Source: Yinghuangia sp035454725 (lineage in GTDB: Bacteria > Actinomycetota > Actinomycetes > Streptomycetales > Streptomycetaceae). From it: DNA of 64,000 nt. Each line of letters begins with the position of its first letter. Position 1 is the first letter of the stretch. The position numbers were made by a program, and so were the translations under genes. The notes beneath the pieces are model-generated. The model was not told the DNA's origin. It did no database searches and saw nothing but the letters and a program-made list of their open reading frames with translations. The stretch covers positions 62,001 to 126,000 of the forward strand of contig NZ_JBPKBI010000015.1 of assembly GCF_051388935.1 (NCBI RefSeq). The letters are read 5' to 3'. Shown here in pieces: positions 24,965 to 34,700 of this stretch.

Positions 24965-26142
24965 GCCTCGGGCACGCGGACTCCCTGAAGGGCAGGACCG
25001 CCATCGCGGGCATCGGGGCGACCGAGTTCTCCAAGGACTCCGGCCGCAGCGAGCTGCGCCTCGCCGTCGAGGCGGTGGGCGCCGCACTCGACGACGCGGG
25101 CATCGCGCCGTCCGAGGTCGACGGCATGGTGACCTTCACGATGGACCACAACCCGGAGATCACCGTCGCGCAGGCCGCCGGCATCGGCGACCTGACGTTT
25201 TTCAGCCGCGTGCACTACGGCGGCGGCGCGGCGTGCGGCACGGTCACCCACGCGGCCATGGCGGTCGCGACCGGCCTCGCCGACGTCGTGGTCTGCTACC
25301 GCGCGTTCAACGAGCGTTCCGGACGCCGCTTCGGCTCCGGCGTGCTGGAGCGCGAACCGAGTGCCGAGGGCGTCGCGCTCGGCTGGAACATGCCGTACGG
25401 CCTGCTCACCCCGGCCTCGTGGGTGGCCATGTTCGCGCAGCGCTACCTGCACGTGTACGGCGCGACCACCGAGGCCTTCGGCCACGTCGCGATCGCCGAC
25501 CGCGCGCACGCCGCGAACAACCCGGCCGCGTACTTCCACGGCAAGCCGATCACGATGGAGGACCACCAGACCTCGCGCCCGATCGTCGAACCCCTGCGCC
25601 TGCTCGACTGCTGCCAGGAGACCGACGGCGGCCAGGCGCTTGTCGTCGTGAGCGCGGAACGCGCCAAGGACCTGCGGCACACGCCCGCGATCGTCAACGC
25701 GGCGGCGCAGGGCGCGGGCCGCAACCAGGAGATGATGACGAGCTTCTACCGCGACGACATGACCGGACTCCCGGAGATGCAGGTCGTCGCGAGGCAGCTG
25801 TGGCAGACCTCCGGCCTGACCCCCGACGACATCCAGACGGCCGTGCTGTACGACCACTTCACGCCGTTCGTGCTCATGCAGTTGGAGGAGTTCGGCTTCT
25901 GCGGGCGCGGCGAGGCACCCGGCTTCGTCGCGGACGACAACCTGCGCCTCGGCGGCAAGCTGCCGACGAACACGCACGGCGGGCAGCTCGGCGAGGCGTA
26001 CTTGCACGGCATGAACGGCATCGCCGAGGCGGTACGGCAGATCCGCGGCACGTCGGTCAACCAGGTCGACGACGTGCACAACGTCCTTGTGACGGCGGGC
26101 ACGGGTGTGCCGACGTCGGGGTTGGTGCTCGGGCGCGCGTGA
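24961..26142 (+). CDS. Lipid-transfer/thiolase-fold aldolase, Ltp2-like
   Basis: This is a 393-residue thiolase-superfamily protein of the SCP-x/Ltp2 group. Visible conserved segments are AIAGIGATEFSKDSGRSE at the N-terminus, HYGGGAACGTVTHAAMA (about 75-91), YDHFTPFVLMQLEEFGF (about 296-312) and NTHGGQLGEAYLHGMNG (about 338-354). Ltp2 performs the final retro-aldol cleavage that releases propionyl-CoA and leaves a 17-keto steroid, using the DUF35 domain of ChsH2 as partner. Gene order here matches that dependence. It starts at GTG 24961 within GTGA. It is the last gene of the operon, and hairpins follow. Confidence 0.9.
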   Translation: MSLGHADSLKGRTAIAGIGATEFSKDSGRSELRLAVEAVGAALDDAGIAPSEVDGMVTFTMDHNPEITVAQAAGIGDLTFFSRVHYGGGAACGTVTHAAMAVATGLADVVVCYRAFNERSGRRFGSGVLEREPSAEGVALGWNMPYGLLTPASWVAMFAQRYLHVYGATTEAFGHVAIADRAHAANNPAAYFHGKPITMEDHQTSRPIVEPLRLLDCCQETDGGQALVVVSAERAKDLRHTPAIVNAAAQGAGRNQEMMTSFYRDDMTGLPEMQVVARQLWQTSGLTPDDIQTAVLYDHFTPFVLMQLEEFGFCGRGEAPGFVADDNLRLGGKLPTNTHGGQLGEAYLHGMNGIAEAVRQIRGTSVNQVDDVHNVLVTAGTGVPTSGLVLGRA

Positions 26143-26175
26143 GCCGGGCGGACCCGTGGCCGACCTGTGACGGTT

Positions 26176-26192
26176 CCGTGGCGGTTCCACGG
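26176..26192 (+). terminator. Possible terminator of the igr-like operon
   Basis: CCGTGG-CGGTT-CCACGG forms a 6-bp hairpin 34 nt after the last operon stop. A second imperfect stem (CGGTTTCGG with CCGAACCG) follows within about 10 nt. No T-run is present. Confidence 0.4.
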
Positions 26193-26342
26193 CGTGTCCG
26201 ATCGGTTTCGGAAGCGCCGAACCGGTGCGCCGGACGCGTGAATCTCCCGCGCGTCAGCGGGCTGTTATAAGGATTTATCCCTTTTTCTCCGCAGCGTGGG
26301 CGGGTCCGTGTTCGGATCCGTGACGGAGAAGGGAAGACGGCC

Positions 26343-27362
26343 GTGCGCCGTATCCACCGGGCCGGTTCGGCCGTTCTGCTGAGTCTCGCTTTCACAGTGC
26401 TCCTCGTCCCCTCGGCCGGCTCCCCGCTCGTGGACGTGCGCAGCATCGACGCCCGTCCTGTCGCGGTCGACGCCGGGATCCCCGAGGCGCGGCCCGCCGA
26501 GTTGCTGCGGGCGAAGGTGCCTCCGGTCGATGTGCTGGCCGCCGCCAAGGCCTCGGAGGACAGGGCGCCGAAATCCGAAGCCGCTGAGGCCGACTCCGGC
26601 GCCCCCGCCGAGGCGCGGCCCGGCGACCCCCGCGCCATCGAGGCCGCGCCGACGCGGGCCGTCCTCCGGGTCGTCGACGGAGCGGCGTTCGACACGTGCG
26701 AGGCGCCGGAGGTCGAGACGATGCAGGCGTGGCTGGCGTCGCCGTACGAGGCCGTCGGCATCTACGTCGGCGGCAGCAACCGCGGCTGCGCCAACAAGGG
26801 TCTGACCCGCGAATGGGTGAGCCAAGTACACGCCCAGGGCTGGGAGTTCATGCCCATCTACGTAGGGGCGCAGGCAACCTGCACGGTCGCGAACAAGTCG
26901 CTGCGCATCGACCCGGCGCGCGTCGCCGAGATGGCGCTGTGGGAGGCGGACGACGCCGTCGCGCGGGCGGCCGAGCTGGGCTTCAAGCGGGGCAGCGCGA
27001 TCTACTTCGACATGGAGGAGTACGACAACACCGACACGGAATGCAGCCGCGACGTGCTCGACTTCGTGTCCGTGTGGAGCGAGCGGGTGCGCCACCACGG
27101 CTTCACGCCGGGCTACTACAGCAGCCTCTCCTCCGGCATCTCCGACCTCGTCAAGGCCGCCGGAACCCGGCCGCTGCCCGACGCGGTCTGGTACGCCCGC
27201 TGGGACGAGATCGCGGTCACCAGCGGCGACGGGGCCCTGCCGGACGGCCTGTGGCCCGGCCGCCGTATCAAGCAGCACGCGGGCAACGTGTCGGAGACGT
27301 ACGAGGGCGTCACGATCAAGATCGACCGCAATGCGATCAACGCGCCGGTGGGCGTTCTCTGA
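26343..27362 (+). CDS. Secreted DUF1906 (glycoside-hydrolase-like) protein
   Basis: This is a 339-residue exported protein. Residues 1-28 form a signal peptide (RRIHR then a hydrophobic core ending near PSAGS). Residues 30-105 are a low-complexity Ala/Glu/Pro linker. Residues 110-335 form a TIM-barrel-like DUF1906 domain with FDTCEAPEVETMQAWL, IGIYVGGSN-like strands, FMPIYVGAQ and the acidic IYFDMEEYD. The domain resembles the Rv2525c family, Tat-exported and linked to the cell envelope in mycobacteria. No RR-Tat motif is seen here. It starts at GTG 26343 after GAAGGGAAG. The enzymatic activity is uncertain. Confidence 0.87.
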   Translation: MRRIHRAGSAVLLSLAFTVLLVPSAGSPLVDVRSIDARPVAVDAGIPEARPAELLRAKVPPVDVLAAAKASEDRAPKSEAAEADSGAPAEARPGDPRAIEAAPTRAVLRVVDGAAFDTCEAPEVETMQAWLASPYEAVGIYVGGSNRGCANKGLTREWVSQVHAQGWEFMPIYVGAQATCTVANKSLRIDPARVAEMALWEADDAVARAAELGFKRGSAIYFDMEEYDNTDTECSRDVLDFVSVWSERVRHHGFTPGYYSSLSSGISDLVKAAGTRPLPDAVWYARWDEIAVTSGDGALPDGLWPGRRIKQHAGNVSETYEGVTIKIDRNAINAPVGVL

Positions 27363-27409
27363 CCGGTTCGCGAGCCGCGTCCGAGGGGGGGCGCCACGTC
27401 GGCGACGTG

Positions 27410-27574
27410 NNNNNNNNNNNNNNNNNNNNNNNNNNNNNNNNNNNNNNNNNNNNNNNNNNNNNNNNNNNNNNNNNNNNNNNNNNNNNNNNNNNNNNNNNNN
27501 NNNNNNNNNNNNNNNNNNNNNNNNNNNNNNNNNNNNNNNNNNNNNNNNNNNNNNNNNNNNNNNNNNNNNNNNNN
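27410..27574. other. Assembly gap (165 N)
   Basis: This run of N lies 47 bp after the DUF1906 stop and 75 bp before the MFS start. A poly-G run precedes it by a few bases. A small regulator upstream of the pump, if any, could only partly hide here. Confidence 0.98.
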
Positions 27575-27585
27575 TTCCCCCGATG

Positions 27586-27621
27586 TTGCTTTCCGCAACT
27601 AACGTCCTGTATGTTAGTTGC
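27586..27621 (+). promoter_or_regulatory. Promoter with a repressor operator over the -10 box of the MFS gene
   Basis: TTGCTT (27586-27591) and TATGTT (27610-27615) are spaced by 18 bp. The arms GCAACTAAC (27595-27603) and GTTAGTTGC (27613-27621) are exact inverse copies and cover the spacer and -10. This is the usual layout of a TetR or MarR repressed efflux pump. No regulator gene is directly adjacent. Confidence 0.7.
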
Positions 27622-27648
27622 ACGAAACAAAGAACTTGGGGTGGGGCG

Positions 27649-29274
27649 ATGCAAGCGATCGCGAGCGGCACAGCGTCAGGAGAACCCGAGGCAGCGCCCG
27701 GGGAGTTCACTCACCGTCAGATCATGAAGGTGATGAGCGTCCTGCTCGTCTCGCTCTTCGTCGCCTGCATATCCGGCACGGTCATCAGCACCGCGCTCCC
27801 CACGATCGTCGGCGACCTCGGCGGCCAGGACCAGCTCGCGTGGGTCGCCAGCTCGGGCCTGCTCACCACCACCGCGTCCACCCCGCTGTGGGGCAAGCTC
27901 TCCGACCTCTACGGCCGCAAGCGGCTGTTCCGCATCGCGCTCATCGTCTTCGCGGTGTCCTCCGCCCTCGCCGGCCTCGCCCAGACCATGGGCCAGCTCA
28001 TCGCCGCCCGCGCCGCGCAAGGCGTCGGGGTCGGCGGCATCACCGCGCTGACGCAGGCGATCATGGCCGACGTCACCACGCCCCGCACACGCGGCCGTTA
28101 CTCGGGCTGGATCGGCTCGGCGTTCGGCGTCGCCACCGTCGCGGGCCCGCTCATCGGCGGTTTCCTCGTCGGTTCCGACGCCCTGGGCTGGCGCTGGACC
28201 TTCTACGTCGGCATCCCCTTCGCGGTCGCCGCGCTCGTGATGGTCGAGCGGGTCCTGAAGCTCCCTTATGTGCGCCGCTCCGTCCACGTCGACTACCTGG
28301 GGGCGGCGCTCATCAGCGGCGCGGTCACCGCGGTGCTGCTCGCGCTGTCGCTGGGCGGGCAGAAGTGGGCCTGGAACTCCGGGACGACATACACCCTCGT
28401 GGCGATCACCGTCGTGCTCGGCGCCGGCGCGGTCTGGCAGGAGCGCCGCGCGAAGCAACCGATCCTGCCGCCGCACCTGTTCCACAGCCGCACCTTCAAC
28501 CTGGCCGGCATCGGGTCGTTCCTCGCCGGCTTCTCGATGTACGGCGCGATGATCTACCTGCCGCAATACCTCCAGATCGTGCGCGGCATGAGCCCGACCC
28601 GCTCGGGCCTGATGACGCTGCCGATGGTGCTCGGCATGCTGGCCGCGTCGATCGCCTCCGGCCGGCTCATCACGCGGTACGGCCGCTGGAAGGTGTTCCC
28701 GCTGATCGGCCTGCCGCTGATCGCCCTCGGGATGCTCCTGCTGTCCGGCATGGACGTCGGGACGCCGCTCCCCCTCGCCGGCTTCCACATGCTCGTGCTC
28801 GGCGTCGGACTCGGGCTGTCCACACAGGTGCTTGTCCTGGCGATCCAGAACGGCGCCGACACGGACGACATCGGCATCGCCACCTCCGCCGCGTCGTTCT
28901 TCCGCTCGATGGGCGGCGCGGTCGGCGTCGCCGTGCTCGGTGCCGTCCTCAGCGCACGGCTCGACTCCGGCATTCCGGCGCTGATGCGCGAACGCGACCT
29001 CGCGCCGCCCGCCGGCACCGACGTCGGCGACCTGCTGGGCAGCCCGTCCGCCATCCAGGCGCTCGACGCTCCGCTGCGCGACACGGTGATCGACGGCTTC
29101 ACGCAGGGGCTGCACACCGTCTTCCTGGTCGGCGCGCCGGTGACGCTCGCCGGGTTCATCGCGGTGCTGGCGATCCGCGAGGTGGTGCTGCGCGACGGCG
29201 AGGACGACGATGCCGGCGACGATCCGGCTCCGGCGCCTGCCGCGCTGCCGGAAAAGGCCGTCGCGCGAGGCTGA
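27649..29274 (+). CDS. MFS drug exporter, DHA2 (14-helix) type
   Basis: This 541-residue proton-driven exporter has about fourteen hydrophobic segments. Family motifs are STALPTIVGDLGG after helix 1, the motif-A-like GKLSDLYGRKRLF between helices 2 and 3, and the motif-C-like GPLIGGFLVG in helix 5. The C-terminal tail is acidic (DGEDDDAGDDP). ATG 27649 follows GGGTGGGGCG; longer frames run into the N gap and are rejected. Expression is probably repressed through the operator overlapping its -10. Substrates of this group include dyes and antibiotics, but none can be assigned here. Confidence 0.92.
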   Translation: MQAIASGTASGEPEAAPGEFTHRQIMKVMSVLLVSLFVACISGTVISTALPTIVGDLGGQDQLAWVASSGLLTTTASTPLWGKLSDLYGRKRLFRIALIVFAVSSALAGLAQTMGQLIAARAAQGVGVGGITALTQAIMADVTTPRTRGRYSGWIGSAFGVATVAGPLIGGFLVGSDALGWRWTFYVGIPFAVAALVMVERVLKLPYVRRSVHVDYLGAALISGAVTAVLLALSLGGQKWAWNSGTTYTLVAITVVLGAGAVWQERRAKQPILPPHLFHSRTFNLAGIGSFLAGFSMYGAMIYLPQYLQIVRGMSPTRSGLMTLPMVLGMLAASIASGRLITRYGRWKVFPLIGLPLIALGMLLLSGMDVGTPLPLAGFHMLVLGVGLGLSTQVLVLAIQNGADTDDIGIATSAASFFRSMGGAVGVAVLGAVLSARLDSGIPALMRERDLAPPAGTDVGDLLGSPSAIQALDAPLRDTVIDGFTQGLHTVFLVGAPVTLAGFIAVLAIREVVLRDGEDDDAGDDPAPAPAALPEKAVARG

Positions 29275-29365
29275 CATCGCCCGCTCGGGGAAGCACAATC
29301 CTGGTACTCCGCCATACCGCCGGTGACACCTGCCGGGGGAAGAGCAGACCACCGGGAGGTCCCCA

Positions 29366-31009
29366 ATGCTGAGCACGATGCAGGACGTGCCGCTGACGAT
29401 CGCGCGGATCATGCGGCACGGCACGACCGTGCACGGCACCTCCCAGGTGGTCACCTGGACCGGCGGCGAGCCGCGGCGGGCCTCGTACGCCGAGGTCGGC
29501 CGACGCGTCGCGCAACTCGCCCACGCGCTGCGCGAACTCGGCGTGACCGGCGACCAGCGGGTGGCGACGTTCCTGTGGAACAACCAGGAGCATTTGGAGT
29601 GCTACCTCGCGGTGCCGTCGATGGGCGCCGTTCTGCACACCCTCAACCTGCGGCTCCCCGGCGACCAGCTCGTCTACATCGCCGAACACGCCGACGACAG
29701 GGTCCTCGTCGTGGACGGCAGCCTCGTACCGCTCTTCGCGCCCGCCCTGCCCGCGCTCCGTACGGTCGAACACGTCATCGTCACCGGCGACGCGGACCTG
29801 GCCCCATTGGAGGGCCGCGGCAAGGCGGTCCACCGCTACGACGAGCTGATCGCCGGGCGACCGACCGAGTTCGACTGGGCCGACGACATCGACGAGCGCG
29901 ACGCCGCGGCGCTGTGCTACACGAGCGGGACCACCGGCCGGCCCAAAGGCGTCGCGTACAGCCACCGCTCGACCTACCTGCACAGCATGCAGGTCTGCAC
30001 GGTCGAGGGCTTCGGCATCGGGGCGCGCGACAGGCTGCTGCCGGTCGTGCCGATGTTCCACGTCAACGCGTGGGGGCTGCCCTACGGGGCGATGCTGTCC
30101 GGCGCCTCGATGCTCATGCCGGACCGGTTCCTCCAGGCCGAACCGCTCGCCGCGATGATCGCCGCGGAGAAACCCACGATCGCCGCCGCGGTGCCGACGA
30201 TCTGGACCGCCCTGCTCGACCACCTCGACCGGCACAAGACGGACGTCTCGTCGCTGCGCGAGGTCGTCGTCGGCGGCTCGGCATGCCCGCCCGCGCTCAT
30301 GGAGGCCTTCGAGCAGCGGCACGGTGTGCGGATCACCCACGCGTGGGGCATGACCGAGACGTCTCCGCTCGGCGCGGTCGCGCGTCCCCCCGCAGGGGTC
30401 ACCCCGGACCAGGAGATGGCGTACCGCGTCACCCAGGGCCGCATGCCCGCCTCGGTGCAGGCCCGACTCGTGGGCCCGGACGGCTCGTTCATGCCGCACG
30501 ACGGCGAATCGGTCGGCGAACTGGAGGTGCGCGGCCCGTGGATCGCCGGCGCCTACCTCGGCGGCGAGACCGGCGCGGACTCGGCCGAAGGCGACCGGTT
30601 CCACGACGGCTGGCTGCGCACCGGCGACGTCGGCACGCTGACCGGCGACGGCTTTCTCACACTCACCGACCGCGCGAAGGACGTCATCAAATCGGGTGGC
30701 GAATGGATCTCGTCGGTCGAACTGGAGAACCACCTCATGGCCCACCCCGACGTCGCGGAGGCGGCCGTGGTCGGCGTGCCCGACCAGAAGTGGGGCGAAC
30801 GACCCCTCGCCACCGTCGTGTTGCGCCCCGGAACGGACACGGGCCTCGCCGAGCTCAAGGAGTTCCTGGCCGGACGCGTGGCCGGTTGGCAGGTGCCCGA
30901 ACGGTGGAGCCTCGTCACCGAGGTGCCGAAGACGAGCGTCGGCAAGTTCGACAAAAAGGTGATCCGCCGGCAGTACGGCGACGACGAACTCGACGTCGAG
31001 CGGATCTGA
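29366..31009 (+). CDS. Acyl-CoA ligase (FadD-type AMP-dependent synthetase)
   Basis: This is a 547-residue ANL-superfamily enzyme that activates a carboxylic acid with ATP and then CoA. The P-loop YTSGTTGRPKG is near residues 189-199, the A5-like motif HAWGMTETSPLG near 328-339, the hinge GWLRTGDVGTL near 415 and the catalytic Lys in VPKTSVGKFDKK near the C-terminus. Length fits medium/long-chain ligases. It starts at ATG 29366 after GGGAGG. The TetR gene follows at 107 bp on the same strand. A link to the steroid operon 3 kb upstream is possible but not shown. Confidence 0.92.
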   Translation: MLSTMQDVPLTIARIMRHGTTVHGTSQVVTWTGGEPRRASYAEVGRRVAQLAHALRELGVTGDQRVATFLWNNQEHLECYLAVPSMGAVLHTLNLRLPGDQLVYIAEHADDRVLVVDGSLVPLFAPALPALRTVEHVIVTGDADLAPLEGRGKAVHRYDELIAGRPTEFDWADDIDERDAAALCYTSGTTGRPKGVAYSHRSTYLHSMQVCTVEGFGIGARDRLLPVVPMFHVNAWGLPYGAMLSGASMLMPDRFLQAEPLAAMIAAEKPTIAAAVPTIWTALLDHLDRHKTDVSSLREVVVGGSACPPALMEAFEQRHGVRITHAWGMTETSPLGAVARPPAGVTPDQEMAYRVTQGRMPASVQARLVGPDGSFMPHDGESVGELEVRGPWIAGAYLGGETGADSAEGDRFHDGWLRTGDVGTLTGDGFLTLTDRAKDVIKSGGEWISSVELENHLMAHPDVAEAAVVGVPDQKWGERPLATVVLRPGTDTGLAELKEFLAGRVAGWQVPERWSLVTEVPKTSVGKFDKKVIRRQYGDDELDVERI

Positions 31010-31116
31010 CGCATCGCCGGAGGACGGGGACGGGGCCGGTCGTCGGGCCGCGCAAAATCTGGAGCTGCTAGGTTTCAGGCGTTTCGCTCGGTGCCGGCTC
31101 GCGTGGGAGGTGTCGT

Positions 31117-31683
31117 TTGGCGCGTGCGGGCATCACAGCCGCCCGGCTCACCCAGGCGGCGGCGGAAATGGCCGACGAGGCCGGGTTCGACAAGGTCACC
31201 TTGTCGGAACTCGCCCGCCGTTTCGGCGTCAAGGACGCCAGCCTCTACTCGCACGTCGACAATCTGCGCGCCCTGCGCGTCAGGATCGCCCTCCTCAGCG
31301 CCCGGGAACTGACCGACCGCATCGCCGACGCCGTCGCGGGCCGCGCCGGCAAGGACGCACTCGTCGCGTTCGCCGACGCCTACCGGCGCTACGCCCTCGA
31401 CCACCCGGGACGCTACGCCGCGACGCAGATGCGGTTCGAACCCGGCGAGGTCACGGAGACCGAGGTCCTCCGCCGCAGCGTCGAACTCACGTACGGCATG
31501 TTGCGCGGGTACGGCCTCGGCGAACCGGACCTCACCGACGCGGGCCGACTGCTGCGCAGCGCGTTCCACGGCTTCGTCCACCTCGAACTCGGCGGCGGCT
31601 TCGGACACCCGCGGGCCGTGGAGGACTCCTGGCAACGCTCGCTCGACGCCCTGCACGTGCTGTTGGAGAACTGGCCGAAGTGA
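31117..31683 (+). CDS. TetR-family transcriptional regulator
   Basis: This 188-residue repressor has an N-terminal HTH TLSELARRFGVKDASLYSHV (about residues 29-48) and an all-helical C-terminal ligand domain with a TetR_C-WHG-type segment (AFHGFVHLELGGGFG). It starts at TTG 31117 right after GGGAGGTG. It lies downstream of the acyl-CoA ligase and converges on the PAS protein gene. Candidate targets in the window are the palindrome at 5813 and the operator at 27595, but no binding can be shown from sequence. The ligand may be an acyl-CoA. Confidence 0.9.
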   Translation: MARAGITAARLTQAAAEMADEAGFDKVTLSELARRFGVKDASLYSHVDNLRALRVRIALLSARELTDRIADAVAGRAGKDALVAFADAYRRYALDHPGRYAATQMRFEPGEVTETEVLRRSVELTYGMLRGYGLGEPDLTDAGRLLRSAFHGFVHLELGGGFGHPRAVEDSWQRSLDALHVLLENWPK

Positions 31684-31719
31684 TCGGCGGACCGGTCCTC
31701 GGTGTGCATCGGGTCCGGC

Positions 31720-34700
31720 TCAGACCAGTGAGGCGATCTTGCCGAGCAGGTCGACCACCCGCTGCTGCACGTCCTCGCGCGTCGAACGCTCGGCCAGGAA
31801 CAACACCGTCTCGCCCGTCTGGAGGCGCGGCAGGTCCTCTTCGGCGATGTCGACCGTCGTGTACACCACGATCGGAGTCGAGTGCAGGCGGTTGTTGTTG
31901 CGCAGCCAGTCGACTATGCCCAACCGGCGCCGGCGCACCAGCATGAGGTCGAGGACCACCAGATTCGGCTCGACGCTCGCGGCCTTCGACACCGCCTCGC
32001 TCTCCGAGGTCACATGCGCGACATCCATGCCGCGCCGCACCAGCGAGCCGGTGAACGCGGTCGCGATGTCGTGGTTCGCCTCGACGAGCAGCACGCGCGA
32101 CGCCTGCCCGGCGCTGTCCGCGGGAGCCAGCGAGCGCAGCAGCACCGCCGGATCCGCGCCGAAGGCGGCATCGCGGGTCGCCTGCATGAGCCCCGCGGTG
32201 ACCAGCACCGGGATCTCGGCCGCCGTCGCCGCGGTACGCAGCGAGTGCAACGCGGTCCGGGTGATCGGGCCGGTCAGCGGGTCCACGAAGAGCGCCGCGG
32301 GGTGGGCGCTCACCTGCATGTTCACTTCCTCCCGCGACCGCACCAACACGGGATCCCACCCGCGCTCGACCAAGGCGCCGGACGTCGGGCCGTCGGGTGC
32401 CGGCCACACGAGCAGGCGGCGCGGCTGACCGTCGGGGGAGGGCGCCACCATCGGCGGGTAGTTCGGGTCCACGGCCGCGAGTTCGCCGGGGGGAGGCGTG
32501 TCGATGTCGAGCGCGGTCAGCAGCGGCGCGACGGCGGAACCGGACCCGTGTGGAGCGGCCGGACCCGGCGGTGCAGGCGCCGGCGGCGCGAACGCCGACG
32601 CGTGGTCGGCGTAGCCTCCCGGGCTTCCGGGATGCGGGGTACCGCCCGGATTCCGCTGCGGAAGCGGTTCGGGGCGCGCGCCCGGCTCGCGGTAGGCGCT
32701 GTGAATGCTGTCGGGACCGTGCGGGTGCGGGGCATGCGGGTCGACGCCGTGCCCGGGGGCCGCGTGGTGGCCGCTGTCCTGCGGAGGAGGAGCTCCTGGC
32801 AGGCCGGGAGGGCCGTACGGCCCGGGCTGTGGCGGGTACGGCTGCTGCGCGGGCGACGCGCCGGCATTGCCCGGCGCCGGATAGGCGCCCGGCGGCCCGG
32901 CGGCGGGCGGGCCGGGCAACTGCCCGGGATCGCGCGGCTGTTGCCCCGGGCCCGTGGCGATGGCCCGGCGACGGCGCCCGGACGGCGGCGGCTGAGGCGG
33001 CACCTCGCCGGTGTCGCCTCCCGGCAGCGCCTGCGGCGGATACGGGACCTGCGGCGGCGCGGGGGTGCCCGCGGGCGGCAGCGGCAGAGGCGGCATCAGC
33101 GCCGTCGGGGCGTCCGTGTCGACCGGCGGCAGAGGCGTCGGTTCCGGCGGCTTCCGCGACTCGGTGGGTGCGAGGTCCGTGCCCGGTACTCCGGCGGGTG
33201 CAGCGCCCGGCCGGTCCTGGACGCTCGTACCCCGGCCGCCGGCCCCGGGCCCGCCGGGCAGGCGCGACTGGGACGGCACGGGTGCGGGCGGCGTCGACAG
33301 GTGGTGCCGGGCGCGGGCCATGTGCCGCGTGTGGTGGCCGTTGACCCGGGCCGGTACGCCGGGCGGCACGGGCACGGCGGCGTCGTCCCCTTCGGCGGCG
33401 GCGTCCGGGCCGCCGGGGGCGTTCTCCTGCGCGGTACGGGAACCGTCGTCCTCGGCAGGGGAGTCGGGCGCGCCCGGAGGGTCGTCCTGAGCGCTCGGCC
33501 CGGTGGGCAGTGCGCGCCGGGCGCGACGGCCGCCGGCGGCCTCGGCGGAGGCGGGCCCGGACGGCCCGGTCTGCGGCGTACCGCCGTTGGGTGCGGCACC
33601 CGCCGACGATTCGCCGGCCGGGAGCGCGATCGGCTTCGGCCGCGCGGGGGCGGGCGGTGCGGGCGGTCCGGACGGATGTGCGGGTTCGAGCCCGGTGCCC
33701 CGGTCGGTGCGCACGGCGGGAGGCGCCCCGCCCGCGTCTTCTCCCCCGGACGACGGGCGGCCGGTGGCTTCCTTCCGGTCTGCCGCGTCGGGCCGCTCGT
33801 CGCCGCCCGGCTTCGCGGCCTCGGCGGCCGGACCGTTCCCCGACTTGTCGCTTCCGGACCCGGCGGTCGTTCCAGGCCGGACCGCCGGTGACGTCCGCGC
33901 CCGCTTGCGAGCCCGAGCGCGATCCGAGCCCGGTTCGCCGGAGTCCTTGGGCCGCGCCTTGGCTGCGGCCTCCTCATCGGCGGGCAACTCGACGACGTAG
34001 GTGCTGCTGCCCTCGGCCTTCTGCACCTCGACCGTGCCGCCGTGCGCCTCGATGATCGCGCGCGCCAGCGGAACGTGGACGGAGCTGCCGCGGCTCGCGG
34101 GCCCGCGGACCTCGATCCGGGCGACCTTGTCGCGCTGCGCCGCCGTCACGACGACCGTCGCACCCTTGGGCACCGCACCGACCGTGTCCGCGATCAGGTG
34201 GCCCAGCGCCCGCGTCATCGCGTCGACGTCGACCTGAACACCCACGGGCGACGCGGTCACCGTGAACTCCACCCCGGCGGCCCGCGCGGGATAGGTCACC
34301 GTTTCGAGCGCGCGGTCCAACAGGTCGTCGACCAGGGCCGCGACCCGCTCGGCGGTCTCCTTCTTCTCGCCGCGCTGGTGCTCCAGGACCTCGGTGCTCA
34401 GCCCGGCCATTTCCTCCAGCTCGCCGGCGACCTGGCGTACCACGCGCCGCGCGCTCGGCCCGAGTTCGCCGATGCTGCCGTCCGCGAGGGTCTTCAGCCG
34501 CGCGCGTGACGCCTCGAACCGCGACAGCAGCTCGGTGTCGAGCAACTCGGCCAACTGGTCGCGTTGTTCGGCCAGCGCCCGTTCGCGCGACAGGTCCGTG
34601 AAGGTCATCACGGCACCGACCACGGCCTCGCCCAGCAGGATCGGCGCGGTCGTCATCTCGACCGGAACGGACTCGCCGTCACCGCGCCACAGCACCTGAT

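Noticed and set aside
27676..29583. 635-codon minus-strand frame
   Set aside because: It is antisense to the MFS transporter with its fourteen helices. The antisense product is Arg/Glu/His-rich with no fold-like pattern.
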